DNA of 64,000 nucleotides, taken from assembly GCA_023213315.1 (NCBI GenBank), contig JAKCPI010009480.1, positions 372,001-436,000 of the forward strand, in the 5' to 3' direction. The stretch is from Euborellia annulipes (taxonomy: Eukaryota > Arthropoda > Insecta > Dermaptera > Anisolabididae). The stretch's first letter is position 1. Each line of letters starts with the position of its first letter. The notes beneath the pieces were generated by a model. It had not been told where the DNA came from, made no database searches, and was given only the letters and a program-made list of their open reading frames with translations. Shown here in pieces: positions 38,401 through 53,400 of the stretch. A program made the position numbers and the translations under genes.

Positions 38401-41400
38401 GTTTCGAGAGACTTTGGAGTGAGGAGAACAAGAGTAGTATATATATAAAAACAAGAGAGAGATAGTGAAGAAGCATGCAGAGAGAGAGAAAAAAAAAGAG
38501 TGCACAAAAAACAATTTACAAGCTACTATATTACTTAATTTTGGCATTTCTTAATAGTTAGTAATTTATTTACTTGGTGTTCAATTAATAAAATATACTA
38601 ATCAAAAAATTTGTAGCTAAATAAATCAACAATTTTTTTTTTTTTTGTTTTAAATTAAATTTGACCTCTATTTGGCAGTCAATCTTAATTAAAGTTCAAT
38701 TTATTCAGAAGAAAGTGTGAAATATTCTAAAATTTATTCACTTATTAGTACATCTGGTTGCCGTGGGGTCTGGCAAAGGAATAGATAAATAGTCAATCAC
38801 AATCGTTGAGATTAAATAGTGCCAAGCATGATGAGTGAGGAATCAGCGTGTGGAACGTCACCCGGTTGCCATCGGTAAGTTAAAATAAATATAGTGTATT
38901 TTAAAAACCCTAAATGGCCTCGGTAGTCGAAAAAGGCAAAAAAATAAAAAAAAAGCCATCTGGATTCCGCAGAATAAGAATGAAAAAATAAAACTATTTT
39001 TGTCCAAAAATATTTGATTCCAAAGTTGCGATTCTTTTCTCCAGAAGAAATCTAAATATCTTCCCAACATAAATTTTTTAGAATATTTTATTGAAGATCA
39101 ATTGAAATTGAAAAACAGCGAAATTATTAAAGTTTTTCCAAATCTTAAAAAAAAGTGTTGAATTCATCGATCTGTATCTCATAAAATTAATTAATGACTT
39201 CCCCAAAATTTTCTCGTATATTCTTTTGGAATTACGTCTGGGTGAGTGTGTGAGCACGATTGCTTAAAAACGCAAGCAGCCAGATCGATGAAATTTGGTA
39301 TATATCCTTACACTAGAATTGTAGATTTCTATCAACTTTTGGAGTAAATACGACACCTGGAAGTAGTACTTTACCTAAAAAGTTTTTTTCAGAAATTTTG
39401 AAATTTCCAATTTTCTGTTATATTATGATAAATTCTTTGACAAAGAATAAAAACTTTTTAAAATAGAGTAATAGACCTTACGCTCGCCAAGCCAGTCACT
39501 GTGAAAAATTATATTTTGCAAAAAGCATTGTAGCCTTACAGGTACTTACTTACAGTTAAATGAGATTTCTAAATTCCGGAAAAAAATGTATAGGTAAAGT
39601 ACTACTTCAAGGTGACGTATTTACTCCAAAAGTTGATAGAAATCTACAATTTTAGTGTAAGGAGTTTATATCAAATTTCATCTATCTGGCTGCTCTGGTT
39701 TTTAAGCAATCGTGTTCACACACACACACACACACACACATACACGGATACACAAACATAATGCCAAAAATGTTTTTTTGGACTCGGGTTTAAAACGTGG
39801 ATAAAGTTCAAAATCTCGAAGTCAAATTTTTTGATGATTATAATACTTTCTCTTTTTATACTATACGAGAAAGTAAAAATAATAGTAAAATCTGAACTTG
39901 AAATAATACCACAAGGTAAATTATTCATATTTTATTATTTAAGAACAAAATATATAATTGCCAAAATTAAGCAAATGGCCACAAAAAAACAACTACAACT
40001 AAAAAACTATCATGCAGGTGCAGAACTAACCGTGATGTCTCGAGGCAGGACGTGCTGCGTCGGCAGGCGGTGGCGGCGCCGATCCTGTTGGTCCTCTTCT
40101 TAATAATGGATCCCGTACTGATGCGGAGCTGTTTCCCGCAGCTGCCGCTGCTAGTGCTGGATCTAACACATTTGGTGATGGTGAGAAGGCGGAAGATTCG
40201 CGGATGATTTCATCATTTCCACGAACAGAACTTCCACCGCCACCGCCGCCACCTCCAGCCCCGTCGTAGTCGAGGTCGTCATCGTCGCCGTCCGCCGAAC
40301 CACCTAACGCCTGAATTTCATCCTCATCCGGTTCTTCCTCAAATTTTTCTTTGAGTACTTTCCGAGGCACTGTAAAGCAACATTTTTATTAACATATAAA
40401 CTATGGGAATTCCGTATCTAAAAAGATGATTGTAATTATCTACATTTGCATGGTTATAAAATTTTATATTGATTAATTTATTCCATTTCATTGAGACTAA
40501 CGTTAATTTCTTTTTTTTAAACGTTAAAATAATTTTATATCGTCTCTTTTTCTTTTTCTTCTCCTATTATTAATACTACTACCACCTTCAAGAACGAAAA
40601 AAAAAAATTCATCAGAGCTCGGGAATTATTTCTCTGCTTTTTTTTTGTAGTAATTGTGATTCGTAATTAATTCAAATAGGATTAGCGAAATAACTGCCTC
40701 CCCCTTTCCCCTTTCCACCACCCTGTTGGACGCGCCCACCCCTTGGTGAAAAAAAAATGGTTTAATTAAAGAGGCTTGGATTTTTTTTTTTTTTTTTTGA
40801 ATTAAACGAACAACGGACGTTTCCTTAAAATTTTCCAAATAAAAACCATCTCTTTTATCATTTCTATAAAAATTAAATTAATTTTCTATATGAAATAAAA
40901 TAAAGCGCCTATGTACTGAGAATTAAAATTCAACTCAAAAATAAATTATCCATTTTCTTTCTGGTTAAATTTGACCAATGGTCATCATAAGAACTTAAAA
41001 ATCCATTCTCAAAAAAAAAAAAAAAAAAAAAAAGTGAATCAAAGAGGAATCAACGAAAAGCTGTAAACAAAATACAATATTTTGGAGCACCCAGACAAAA
41101 CTCAATTACAATTACCGATAATAGATAAATTATAATTATCTTGGTATAAATAAAGTATAACAAATTTCTTAAAAAGTCGCTGTCAAGTTTAAGAATTAAT
41201 AAAATGAAAAAGTAAAAGAAATACAGCCTTGAAGCACTTTTTTATAATTTCTTTTGATAACTGGGACAACTTGTATATAATTTTATTTAAATAATTTTCG
41301 AGACCTATTCATTTGAATAAATAATATTCATGAATACCCCAATTCGGATTTCTATAAAAATTATATACTCACACATCACATATTTGTTAAATATAATTTT

Positions 41401-44400
41401 ATATAATCGAACTGAAAAATACGATTGACAAATAAATATGAAATGAAAAAGAAATATGAACAGATTTGTGCTGAGGAACTTTGACAGATGAAACAATTTA
41501 ATCTATCCCTTCGTTCTATTAATTATGTATTATTTGAGGTAATTTTAAGCAATAAAAGATTCTAGATAATAAATTTCTAGTTTTATTATAATTTGAAATT
41601 AATTTAGTCCCTTGTGGGAAAACAAAGGAATGCTTAAAGTTTTAGGAAAATCTTGAAAATTCTCAAAGTTCAAAGGCGATGGAAAAAATATGACCTCTAT
41701 GGATCAGGACCACCCTACTATGCATATTAAGATAAGGGAAAGTAAAAATTAATTGAAATTTTTTTAAATATCCACTGTGGAGCGTATTTTAAATTATAAA
41801 ATTTTAATATGAGAAGCCATTGCAAAATAAATTATTTTAATGTGGAAAGCTGGTGTATTTTTCTCGGAAAATCTTATATATTAATTGATTTGGATACAAA
41901 TCAATTGAAATAAATGGGGACCGGTTCTAAATGGCCGAAAAATACCATAAAAAAATTTAAAAAAAGAAAAAAACTCAATGGCCTCGACCCAAAATGCAAA
42001 CTTAAAAAAAAGCATATTATATTAAAATTTTTTTTAAAAAAGTCTCTGACAGGCAAAAAAGTCACAAAAGTCGTTTTTGAAAATCTCAAAAAACGTTTCT
42101 GGAAAAGTCTCAAAATTGACAAAAGTCGAAAGACTTTTTTTCGGCTATAAGTAATAATTTTTATCTTTCATTAGACGTCAGCGGCCCAGTTCCAATAAGC
42201 CCGCGGCCCACGGGTTGGGAACCGCTGTTATACATTATTAAGATTTTATGAGTTTAATTATAGAAATTATTTGTTGAAACTCACCACATGTATAGACGAC
42301 TTTAAGATACATTCTGCTCTCAGGGCGACATGGATTTCCAAATGTCGAAGTATCAGCCAGGAGACTACATCTTCTTTTACCATGGCATTTCTGCATCACC
42401 GTCTCGGTGGCATATGACACCAGGCAAGCTGAAAAAAAAAATGAAAAAGATTAGACACCCAATGCTGATGATGATGGATGGCATTTCAATATTTGCCACT
42501 CAATTTGCTCACTATTTATGCCCGGTTTATCAAAATCATAAGGCAAATATCAATGGCGATCTATCAAAAAGAGAAAAAAAAATAAACCAATATTCCATCA
42601 AAGGAGAAATATATTTTCAATTATTCAAAAAAAAAAAAAGGTTATGTCATGTTACTTTTCAATATAGGAGTTGATTAAATTTAATATGAAAAAAAATATT
42701 TTCTCTTTTATATATTCTAATTTTTAAATATAAAAAATTAAGAATTTCGCTTAACACCGATAAAGATAATAATTTAATCTAATTAGAATTTTTATAAACT
42801 TTTAAATATTTGATTTATATTTGGTACAAAGGAAAATGCGTTACAAGGTCTAGCCAGCGGAATAACGTGTGTTTTGTAATGTATCCAAACGTCGGAACCG
42901 AACCCAGGAACTCCAACCTATCCGGGGCATCGGTGTGTTCCCATTTGTACACTCGACCAAACAAAAATACCTGGTGAAAAGGAAACACACCGATGCTGCA
43001 GATATCTTGGATGCGATTCCCGCAAGCCAGTTAAAATTTAGCTCATTAATTACACAAAAATTTTCTTCAAAGAGAAATAAAGTTGATAAATCTATCTATT
43101 CAATTTGGATAAAATATTCTTATAGAAGAAGGAAGATTATCTTAATAATAAGCCAATTAATTCTTTGACTGTCTACTTTAAAATTAAGTAAATAAGGAAG
43201 TATTAATATAACTCTTATTAATGATAGATAACTTTGCGTTTATATAGCCTTCAATGTAGTAAAATGAAGAAAAATATTTTATCTATAAACAATAATATTT
43301 ATATTACCTTGAATATAATTAATCAAGTAATGTGTAAATTGAAATTTCTCAAATTAAGATCTGCTTTACACTTAAAAAAATATTTTCAAGTGTCATCTCA
43401 GTAATTAAACAGATTAAATATGCAAATCAAATATTTATTAAGAAAACGTTAATTTTTTTTTAAGAGTTTCTGATAGGCCTATATCTTTCTAATATTTTTT
43501 TTTTTTTTTTTTTTTTTTGACAATTTCTTTCTTAGACAATATTTCTCATGAGAGCCAAAGTGTAAAATTAAACTTGGAAGAACAAAAGATTTAATAAGAA
43601 AGAAGACAAGGTTCTTGTAATTTTGAATGCTTTTCCATTAAAAGAGAAAAAGAAAAAAGAAAAAAAATGTTCATTTCCTGTTTCCACTCGCTACTCATAC
43701 TTTTTGTTTTATATAAATAACTTTTTAAATCAATATCAATATCAAGTTAACTAAAAAATAAACATCCTCTAGATATTGTTAAACTTGAAAATGGAGAATG
43801 GAGAATGAGCCTTACATGCCGAAAGAGACCTTAAATAAATTTTTTAAAAATTTAAAAATACGAAAGATATTTCATTACTCTTTAGTTTATTCAAGTTCTG
43901 AGCGATTAAAATTTTCATTAGTCTATTAAATTAAAAAAAAAGGTGAGAAAAGATTCGAAACGAAATTCTGTTCGGGAAATGTTCAAAAATATTTTTTTGA
44001 AATTTCCGTGAATTGACTGTGGAGCTCTCATCTTCGCTCAGGTGCGGGAAAGTCGGTACTGGGAAACAATTGGGAAACGGAAATCGTAAGAAACGAAAGG
44101 CGCCAATAATTATATCATGCTTTTAGATCCTTGTGAACTAGGATATATCCATAGTAGCTATTATTTTTTGTCTTTGAGAAAGTTTATTTCAAAATTTTAA
44201 ACAGTCTTCTATTTATTCAAAGATTTTCAGATTGGTCTAATTACACAGGCCTACGATGAAAAAATTGTTTGGAATCTAACGAGTGATTGTATGTAATGTG
44301 CTGATATGTATTTTCGAATGCTAAATTCAGGAAAAATAGGAAAAAAAATCCATCCCGTACAGTTTTTGTACAAACCATACTATTGTTATAGTACGATTTT

Positions 44401-47400
44401 CCCTTCAGGTGTAACTACTTACATCAATGTTTTCTAAAATAAATTTACATGTTAGCCTATGTATCATTTCCCATTTTTACTTTCTCTTACCTATGTATAT
44501 ATGTAATATATATATAGAGAGAAAGTATTGGATTCATGTCAAAAATTCGATGTCGAGATTTTGATGGATCTTCACGTTTTGAGGTCCCCTGAATCCAAAA
44601 AAGTGGTTTTCGCGACATGGTCTGTCTGTCTGTCTGTCTGTCTGTCTGTGTGTCTGTCTGTCTGTCTGTGAACAAAATATCTCAAGAACGAAAAGAGCTA
44701 GGAAGTTGAAATTTTATATTTAAGTTAGGCACCCCCTGGGACGTGACACGAAGCTTTTGAACAAAATCGACCAAAGAGTACTAGTACTTTACTGATGCAT
44801 TTTTTCAGTTTTTTTCGATTTTCTCAAAATTTGCTCCAACGATTTTTTTTTAAATTCAAAAATCAATTATTTTTTAGATTCTCAATAAAATGTATATTCT
44901 CATTTTGTCATTGAAATCTTCTGAAGACCACTTTACTCTTGTACTCCATAGAAAAGATAGGAGAAATGGTTGCCATGGTAACAAAATATAAATATTTCGC
45001 TATACTTATAAATTTTACATCTTGAAAATCGAATGTACCGTACTGTCGGAAACTAAATACATGTCGACACAAAAATCTGGTGTGACAAGCACAGTTCACA
45101 ACTTTCGATTACCGAAGGTAAGAGAAAGTTGTGTGCTATGCGCCAGTCACACCAGATTTTTTACTTCATTTTAATTGTTTTGGAGGTGTTTGGTATGACT
45201 AAGAAGCCTGCACGAGCATGTGAAAAAGAAGATTTTCGTTAAATGAATGTGAGGAGCCAGATTGAACTATAGTTATAGTACGATTCGTTCGTGGGCCACT
45301 AGGCCGTAACCAAGTTTCCAGGAAACCGTAAGGACCCTAACTTCATGTTCATTGTACAGAATATTTTGACTAAACTGAAAACTGGGTTGTTCGATGAGTT
45401 TGAAACTCAACTTCCTGAATTCCCATCTTTACTACTTCATAGAAAACACCGGAGTCCTGAGAAACATGGTAAAAAATTTCATCAAGACGTAAAAGAAATG
45501 GAAAGGAGGTATCAAGGACGTTGGAACATTAAAATGATTGTATACTGAAGAGGGAGTTACTGGACAAAATCTACCATCGAGAAAGCCGTAAAAGGAGCTT
45601 TTAAAAGAGGAGAATGAGGCATCATGAAGACGAAAAACACATGTTGGTCATATCATACAGTAAAGGGTGTTGAATTCGCTTTATGTGATTTTTTTAAAGA
45701 AATTTTATGAGAAATAAAAATAAATAAAGTTCGAGTTTTAAGCAATATTTATGAAATTGCTTTATTTCGCCGCATTTTTTTTGGAGAAAAACTTTACGTG
45801 ATGGAAAAAAATCATGGTCATATTTAGATTCAGCACTCCTAAAAATATAAACTAAAGGCACCCAAACTTGAGACAATTTTCAAAAATTGGAAAAACGCAG
45901 GCCTGGGTTATTAAAGATGAGATGAAAAGAAATAATTATTAAAAGATTTATTTGATTTATGTCCCTAAGGACAACAATCATAATTTTTACTTTCTCTTAC
46001 CTATGTATATATGTAATATATATAGAGAGAGAAAGTATTGGATTCATGTCAAAAATTCGATGTCGAGATTTTGATGGATCTTCACGTTTTGAGGTCCCCT
46101 GAATCCAAAAGTGGTTTCGCGACATGGTCTGTCTGTGTGTCTGTGTGTCTGTGAACAAAATATCTCTCACACTCACATGTCTTGTTAAAAATATCTCAAG
46201 AACGAAAAGAGCCAGGAGGTTGAAATTTTATATTTAAGTTAGGCACCCCCATGGGACGTCACACGAAGCTTTTGAACAAAATCGACCAAAGAGTACTAGT
46301 ACTTTACTGATGCACTTTTTCAGTTTTTTTCGATTTTCTCAAAATTTGCTCCAACGATTTTTTTTTAAATTCAAAAATCAATTATTTTTTAGATTCTCTT
46401 TAAAATGTATATTCTCATTTTGTGATTGAAATCTTCTGAAGACCACTTTACTCTTGTTCTCCATAGAAAAGATAGGAGAAATGGTTGCCATGGTAACAAC
46501 ATATTTTGCCATACTTATAAATTTTACATCTTGAAAATCGAATGTACCCTACTGTCGGAATCTAAATACATGTCGACACAAAAAATCTGGTGTGACAAGC
46601 ACAGTACACAACATTCGATTACCGAAGGTAAGAGAAAGTTGTGTGCTGTGCGCCAGTCACACCAGATTTTTTAATAATAAACCATTTTAATAATTTTTGT
46701 ATGAAGGAAATCAGAGCGAGAAGAAAAATTCAATTTCATCAAAGTGGAATTAAAATTTTCCATTCATCTTATCATTTTTTACTTTCATAAATAAAATATT
46801 TCCCTTCAAATAGACAAATCATTAAAATGATACCACATAAACTAAACCTTCATTTACATGGCTAAATAAAAATTCCTTTTTTTTTTTATTTTATTCAAGA
46901 TCAATTTCTCAGTTTTGCGCGAGAAAAACGTTTTAAAATTTTATGATTCAACATCCTGTGTTCTCTCTCCATCAGGATCGTAATCATGTAATAATAGGTG
47001 CTAAAGTCAATCTCAAGTTGCCTATAAATCTTATCAAGAGAGAGTTTCGGATCTCTTAAAAAAGATTATAAATTTCCATTTTATTTCTCTAAAAGTAAGC
47101 CATCACCATTCAACCCTCTCTCCATCCATCTACTTTGAATCAATAATTTCAAATTGAATGAATTAAAAATAAACCACAAATTTTATTATTTCTATTAGAG
47201 ATATTGTTAAAGAGTGTAATTCTGTGTTCATTTATTATTTTTTTAACTAGAGTTGGTGGATCGAGTCCTTAGGGAAGAAAGATTGGAAAAAATTCAAGAT
47301 TCAAATTCAAGTAAAGCTTATACTCTGAATTTCGTTTTGAAAAGTAAAGAAACTTGAAACAAATAAAATACAGTAGAGTCCCGGTAATCCGAACCTCGCT

Positions 47401-50400
47401 AATCCGAACTTACGGTTTATCCGAACTTTTTTTGGGTAGGATTTTTTTTTTTTTTATAAACCCGCGTTCTCACATTTCAAAAAAATTAGTGTTTTTTTTT
47501 CTTTATTTAATAAAAAAAAAAAATTTTAAAAAATTTTTTATTTGTTTTTATATCTCCCAAAAAGTTTTCTGTTTTAAAAATTTAAAATAACAATTTTATT
47601 TTAAAAATTAATTAATTAATTAAAATTTCGTTTTTTAATTTCATGAACCCCCTTGTTCTTTTTTGTGGGATGAGGGGTTTTAATAGTTTTGGAAGTCATA
47701 ATTTGCCATTAACTCATCTAATCAGGTTAGACGTATGAAGTACAAGAGTAAAGTGATCTTCAGAAGATTTCAATGGCAAAATGAGAATATACATTTTAAA
47801 GAGCATCTAAAAAAATAATTGATTTTTGAATTTTAATCAAAATTGTTGGAGCAAATTTTGAGTAAATAGAAAAATCTGAAAAAATGCATCAGTTAAGTAC
47901 TAGTATTTTTTGGACGATTTTGTAAAAAAGCTTCGTGTCACATGCCAAACTTATACTGTATATAAAATTTCAACTTCCTAGCTCTTTTAGTTATTGAGAT
48001 ATTTTTTTCACAGACCATGTTGCGAAAAAAACTTTTTTGGATTCAGAGGACCTCAAAACGTGTATATCCATCAAAAATCTCGACATCGAATTTGAGACAT
48101 GAATAAATACTTTCTCTGTCTATATATTAACATATATAGTAGAAAGAGAAAGTAAAAAATTATATAACTTACATATAGTTATTATATTTAAAAAAAAAAT
48201 TAACTTCTGTGATTTTAAAGTGATTTGTTGACCTTTTAAAATCATTTTTAAATAAAATTAGTTTTTGTTGCCCCCTCCCCCCCCCCCCCACTAACTTTCC
48301 TTCTATGAAAAAGGGACGAGAAAGTAAAAGTGAAATAATTTAGCTGGTTAAACGCTTTGAAAACCGAGAATCAGCCATTAACATGAAAGTTACAACAATG
48401 ACGTTCGACTTGTTTCATTTGTCAATTTTTCTAGACAGTGAGTTCTCTGATTTTGGCGTTTATTCTGCTTTCCCGTTTAATTTTTTAAAATATCCGAAAT
48501 ATTTCACTATTTTTTTTATAATTGAAGATATATACAATACAAATGAAACAAAAGAATGTTTTTTTGCATCTGTATAAAACTTAAAATCACAATTATTTCC
48601 AAACAATTGTAATAGAGTTATTTCAAGCTCTTCAATTATTTTTTTATAATTTCTTCTATGTAAATATGCAATAGTAGTAAAAAAAGTAAAATGAATTTGA
48701 GTTGTTTTTTCTCATTAAGGTTATATCAAATCACTCAGTCAGCTCAAGCGTTCGTTGTTCTTTGGTTTCTTGTTAGTTTTTGGAGACGAAAAATCTCAAG
48801 AGATCAACCAGTCAAACTCTTGCTTTCAGCTTAGAAAGACTTCAAACTAACATTTTCTTTTTTTTTTTTTTTTTTTCTTTCTCATCCGCCGACCTCTCTC
48901 TGCTGGTGGCTCAAATGTTTTACTTGAAAATTAAATTAAAATAGAAAGGAAAAAAAAAAAACTCTCCCGGGGACAACCACTTTGGAGAATACAGTTTAAA
49001 AGGTGAAGGAGTGAGAGGGTTAACATGTGCTCACCTTTGGGAAACCTTTTATTACGTCTCCTTCTAGCGAGCTCATTTTATAATATGACCCTGTTCTATT
49101 TATTTTATTAATCATTATATTTAATTTATTTTAATTTAATAAAGGAAAAATTTTAAAATAAATGAAAAATTTATCTTTTGAGTATATAAATAAGAAAAAT
49201 AATTTAAAAAATTTTGAATAAATTTTATGACAAAATTCTAAGCCCACTAGGGATACGTAATAAATTGTTTTCCTTTTTAAATTCGCACCCTTTTCTCATG
49301 AACATGATCTTATTATGGAACGGAAATATGATTTTAATCAGAGAATGAATGTCGTGTAAGGGCGATATTTTTTTTATCATATCACAGTTAACAAAATACG
49401 TGAATTTTTTTTTAGATGAAAATTGCTTAAATTAAAACTTTGTATAGAATGATTTTGTATATATATATATATGGAAACCCTCTGAATGAGGGCATATTCT
49501 TTTTTTTTAACACACCCGCCCTTTGATTAATGAGCTCGAAGCTCTAAACTCGCTTTTTCCATCCTCTACTCTCCCGGAAGGTTCGATTTCGAATTTAGTA
49601 CGGTAAATTAATCCCCTTACGATATTTCTCAACCCTACACTACACACACTCCCTCTTCACAAAGACACATAAACATAAATGAGTTTTACTTATTCTAGTA
49701 TCGAATCATCATCCAAAAAAGTGGTTTTCGCGACATGGTCTGTATGTCTGTCTGTGTGTGTTCAATTTTAAGCATGAAGGAATTTAGCTAGGAGGTTGAA
49801 ATTTTATATTTAAGTTTTGTACCCTCCTGGACCGTGAAAATAAGCTTTTAATCAAAATCGGCCAAAGAGTACTAGTACTTTACTGGTGTACTTTTTCAGT
49901 TTTTTTTCGATTTTGTCAAAATTCGCCACAACGATTTTTTTTTTAATTCAAAAATCAATTATTTTTTAGATTCTCTTTAAAATGTATATTCTCATTTTGC
50001 GATTGAAATCTTGTGAAGACCACTTTACTCTTGTACTCCATAGAAAAGATGGGAGAAATGGTTCCCATGGTAACAAAATATAAATATTTTCCTATACTTA
50101 TAAATTTTAGGGCCTACATCTTGAATTCAATTGTACCCTACTGTCGGAAACTAAATACATGTCGACACAAAAAATCTGGTGTGCTGTGCGCCAGTCACAC
50201 CAGATTTTTCAAAAAGTTTCTTATTGTTTTTTTTTTTTTCAAGTTTTTTCGTCCCCTTAAGCCATATATACTTTAATGATACTTATTATTTAAATATACG
50301 ATATATACATGTATGTGGGGGTCCAGGTACATTTATTTATATTATTTGGTAACAAAATGATTTAAATAAAAATTCATTAACCCGAACCCTCGACCGTAGG

Positions 50401-53400
50401 CTTTAAGGATAACAATATTGATATTTATCAACACCTCTAGCCTCTCGGCCAAGGAGGGGGGAGGGCTGGTCCTAATAATAATAATAAATAAGAAAATATA
50501 TTTTCAATTTTGCATTTTTTCAATCCAATTCACCATGATGAAGAGAGCAATTTGCCTGTCCCAGCTTTATATACACGCTTAACAAAGCGGTTTATCATTT
50601 TATAAAAAAAAAGTCGTTATTTAGATAATTAGTGCGTTTGTGTTTTTGAAACGTTTAAATGAATGCATAAAAAATAATATAAAAAAAACCCTTGCTTAGT
50701 TCTCCATGAACTCTAAATAGACATTCCAGCTTTGAATAAAAAAAAAAAAAAAAAAAAAAAAAAAATGAAACGAAAGAATGTAAATAAATCACCATTTATT
50801 GTAAAAACAATTATTTAAAAAATATTGTAAAGGCGTCCGGTTGGCGTCCGTATTTGATCATAAATGAATCTATACAGTATGAACCTAAATTACCTCAGCA
50901 GCCGAGAGGGAAATTAAAAAAAAAACATCATATACAAACCACTACAGACCTAATTAAAAAAATCAAAACCAATTTCGTAATAGTATTTAAAAATTGCATG
51001 TTTATAAGAAATGAACTCGTCCTCGGGGCTTGGCGTAGAGGTTAGCGTGCTTATGTTAACAACCAAAAGAAATGATTTTTATCTCAAGATCCAAGTATTT
51101 AAGACGATCATCGATCATTAATTTAGACCGTTAATTTTCAATAATCAATTAAATTTTTTTTCAATCTCTCAACCGAAGTAAACTCCATTAACAAAGATTC
51201 GGGAGAACATCCATCTATGCTTATGATCTTGCGCTTGTTTTGATGATGAGCGCGAAGTAGAAAGTTAGAAACATCGACAGCGATAATTAAAAGTGTAATT
51301 TTGATGTCTTTCATGTTTTTTTAAATTATATTTTTTCTCAATTATTAGTAATTTGTATTATAAATATTCCTTTGTAAATTGAAATTCAAATAAATAATAT
51401 TTCCAAATAATTTAATTATCCTGTTCAGACAGTCTGAATAGACTCTATTTTGAATCATGCTATTGGAATAATTTTTCGTTCATTCATTCTCTTTTCTTTT
51501 CAATTTAATCTCTAAGTTTTTCAATATTAAAAGTCAAGAATTTGAAATTAATTTTTAAAGAGTTTGAAAAGTTTGTTAACTTAAAGACATGATATATTTA
51601 TTTTCTTTAAACACTTTTTTTATAAGTATAAATATGGGCTCTGATTTGTTGTGAAATTTTAAAGATATCGTAGGTATATTTTCCAGAAGAAAAAGAGAGA
51701 AGGTAAATTAACATTTTAATGATATTTTATAAATTCTTGAATTCTAATGTTTAAAGGCGAATTTTAAGGTTTTATGATGGTATGTACAACTAGATGATTC
51801 CAAGATATAAGCCTCAAACCACTTGGTTACTTCTCAGAGTGTATTTAAGGTTTGTTTTTTCTTTTTACTTTTTTTTATATATAAATCTTGATAGGCGTTT
51901 TTTAATTGATAAAAAACACTTCACCGCATATAAAATTCTGATTACTAAATTGGAGGATAATTCTGCTTCTTCTTCTTTCATAGCCGTTTTATTTTATAAT
52001 TTATTTCGGGGTTTCCAAATGGGCTTCATTGAACATAATTTATTTACTGGGAGAGATGATCATACTTTCTTTGATGTAATTTCGACTTAAAAAAAAAAAA
52101 ATTAATCCTATAGAATTATTTTTTTAAGATTCTATAGAACATTTATTTTTAATGCAGTGAGAGTTATAGGGGGTTCCTTTTCTCGGGGGGTTGGGGGGGG
52201 GGGGGCGGGGGGGGGGGGGGAGGGAGGGGGGGAGAACATTTATTTTTAATTTAATAGAATAAAAAATTATTTCATAAGAGCCTTAACAAATAGTATTTCT
52301 AGTGTTCTCTCCCTCTTCAAATTACTTATCAAATGGCGATCTCTAATTCTATATATTTTTTGTACTCAATGGGTCGGATGATTTCCAAAGTCATTTGAAT
52401 CGGTCATCTGAAATTATTGCTGATTTGAGATTTAGGGCTTCTAAGGAAACTATTATTCCATTCGCATTCCAAATCAATACTCTTTCAAACTCAATGGGTT
52501 GAATATTTTTCAAAAATAATATTTAGATATTAAATTTATAATTTTAGAAATCTTAATATAGCCAGATTAACGAGAGGTTAGTTAGTTTTTTCATAGTCTT
52601 GTCCCTATATTAAAACTTAGATTAAATATATATAGAAACCAACTGCAGCACAACACTAAGGTGAAATTTTATTTGACTTCATTTGATGAGTAGAAAAAAT
52701 CATGAGAAAATACTATCAAACCGAGTGGTATCAAAGCTTAAGAACAATAAAATTTCCAAGCAATCAAAAATAAACGACACCCACCATTTCCTGAAAAGAA
52801 CTACTCAAAGAGGACTCTACTTTAAATGAATACAATTTTAAATAAAAAAAAAAAAAAAAAAACGAAATTGAATTTTGTGATAATAGATTTTTTTTCTCGA
52901 CAATTTTTTATGCTCTAATCATCATCACCGTGATTATTCAATCAATTTTATAGAATGTGAATTTTTTTTTTTTACCCCTCACATAAATGGATTTCTTTTC
53001 AAGTTTGATTAAGCAAGAAAAAAAATGCTTTCGGTTAGAAATAAAGACTGAATATTAAAACCAATTAAAACTCATTTTGGCCAATGCGGATTGATTTTTT
53101 TTTATTATATATAGGCTTATATAAAGTTAAAATGAAGAGACCAAATAAATTTTTTCAACCGAGAAAAATCCATTTGCATTTTATTTTAATTGAATTTATG
53201 AAACGGCGAAAAAAATATTGAAATAAAATAATCAAAGAAAAGTATTTTAATTATTTAATTTATATACTTGAGTGAATAATCTAAATATAGGCTGTATATA
53301 ATTAAATATTAATAATAATAAAAAAAATTATTTTCTAAACGAATGAAGTATGGTGTATGATTTTGAAGCAGGGGCGTATATAGAAATTTTTTTCGGGGGG

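Larger units (their letters stand above)
32464..40030 (-). other. eva-1 intron between exons 3 and 4 of those seen (7.6 kb)
   Basis: Holds the MITE at 33422, the element at 33866, a poly-G tract, tandem units at 36480 and the foldback at 39225. At 32990-33060 is a GC-rich patch with TCGGCGCCGAGAGGGAC, somewhat like a retroelement primer-binding site, without supporting LTRs. No gene seen. Confidence 0.6.

Noticed and set aside
40626..40838. 70-codon minus-strand frame in intron 40370-42284
   Set aside because: It is mostly Lys, Phe and low-complexity sequence with no conserved feature and no splice-site support.
42180..42235. Right end of a CAGTGGTTCCCAACC-type element (GGGTTGGGAACCGCTG)
   Set aside because: No matching left end or duplicated target could be found upstream, so it is not listed as an element.
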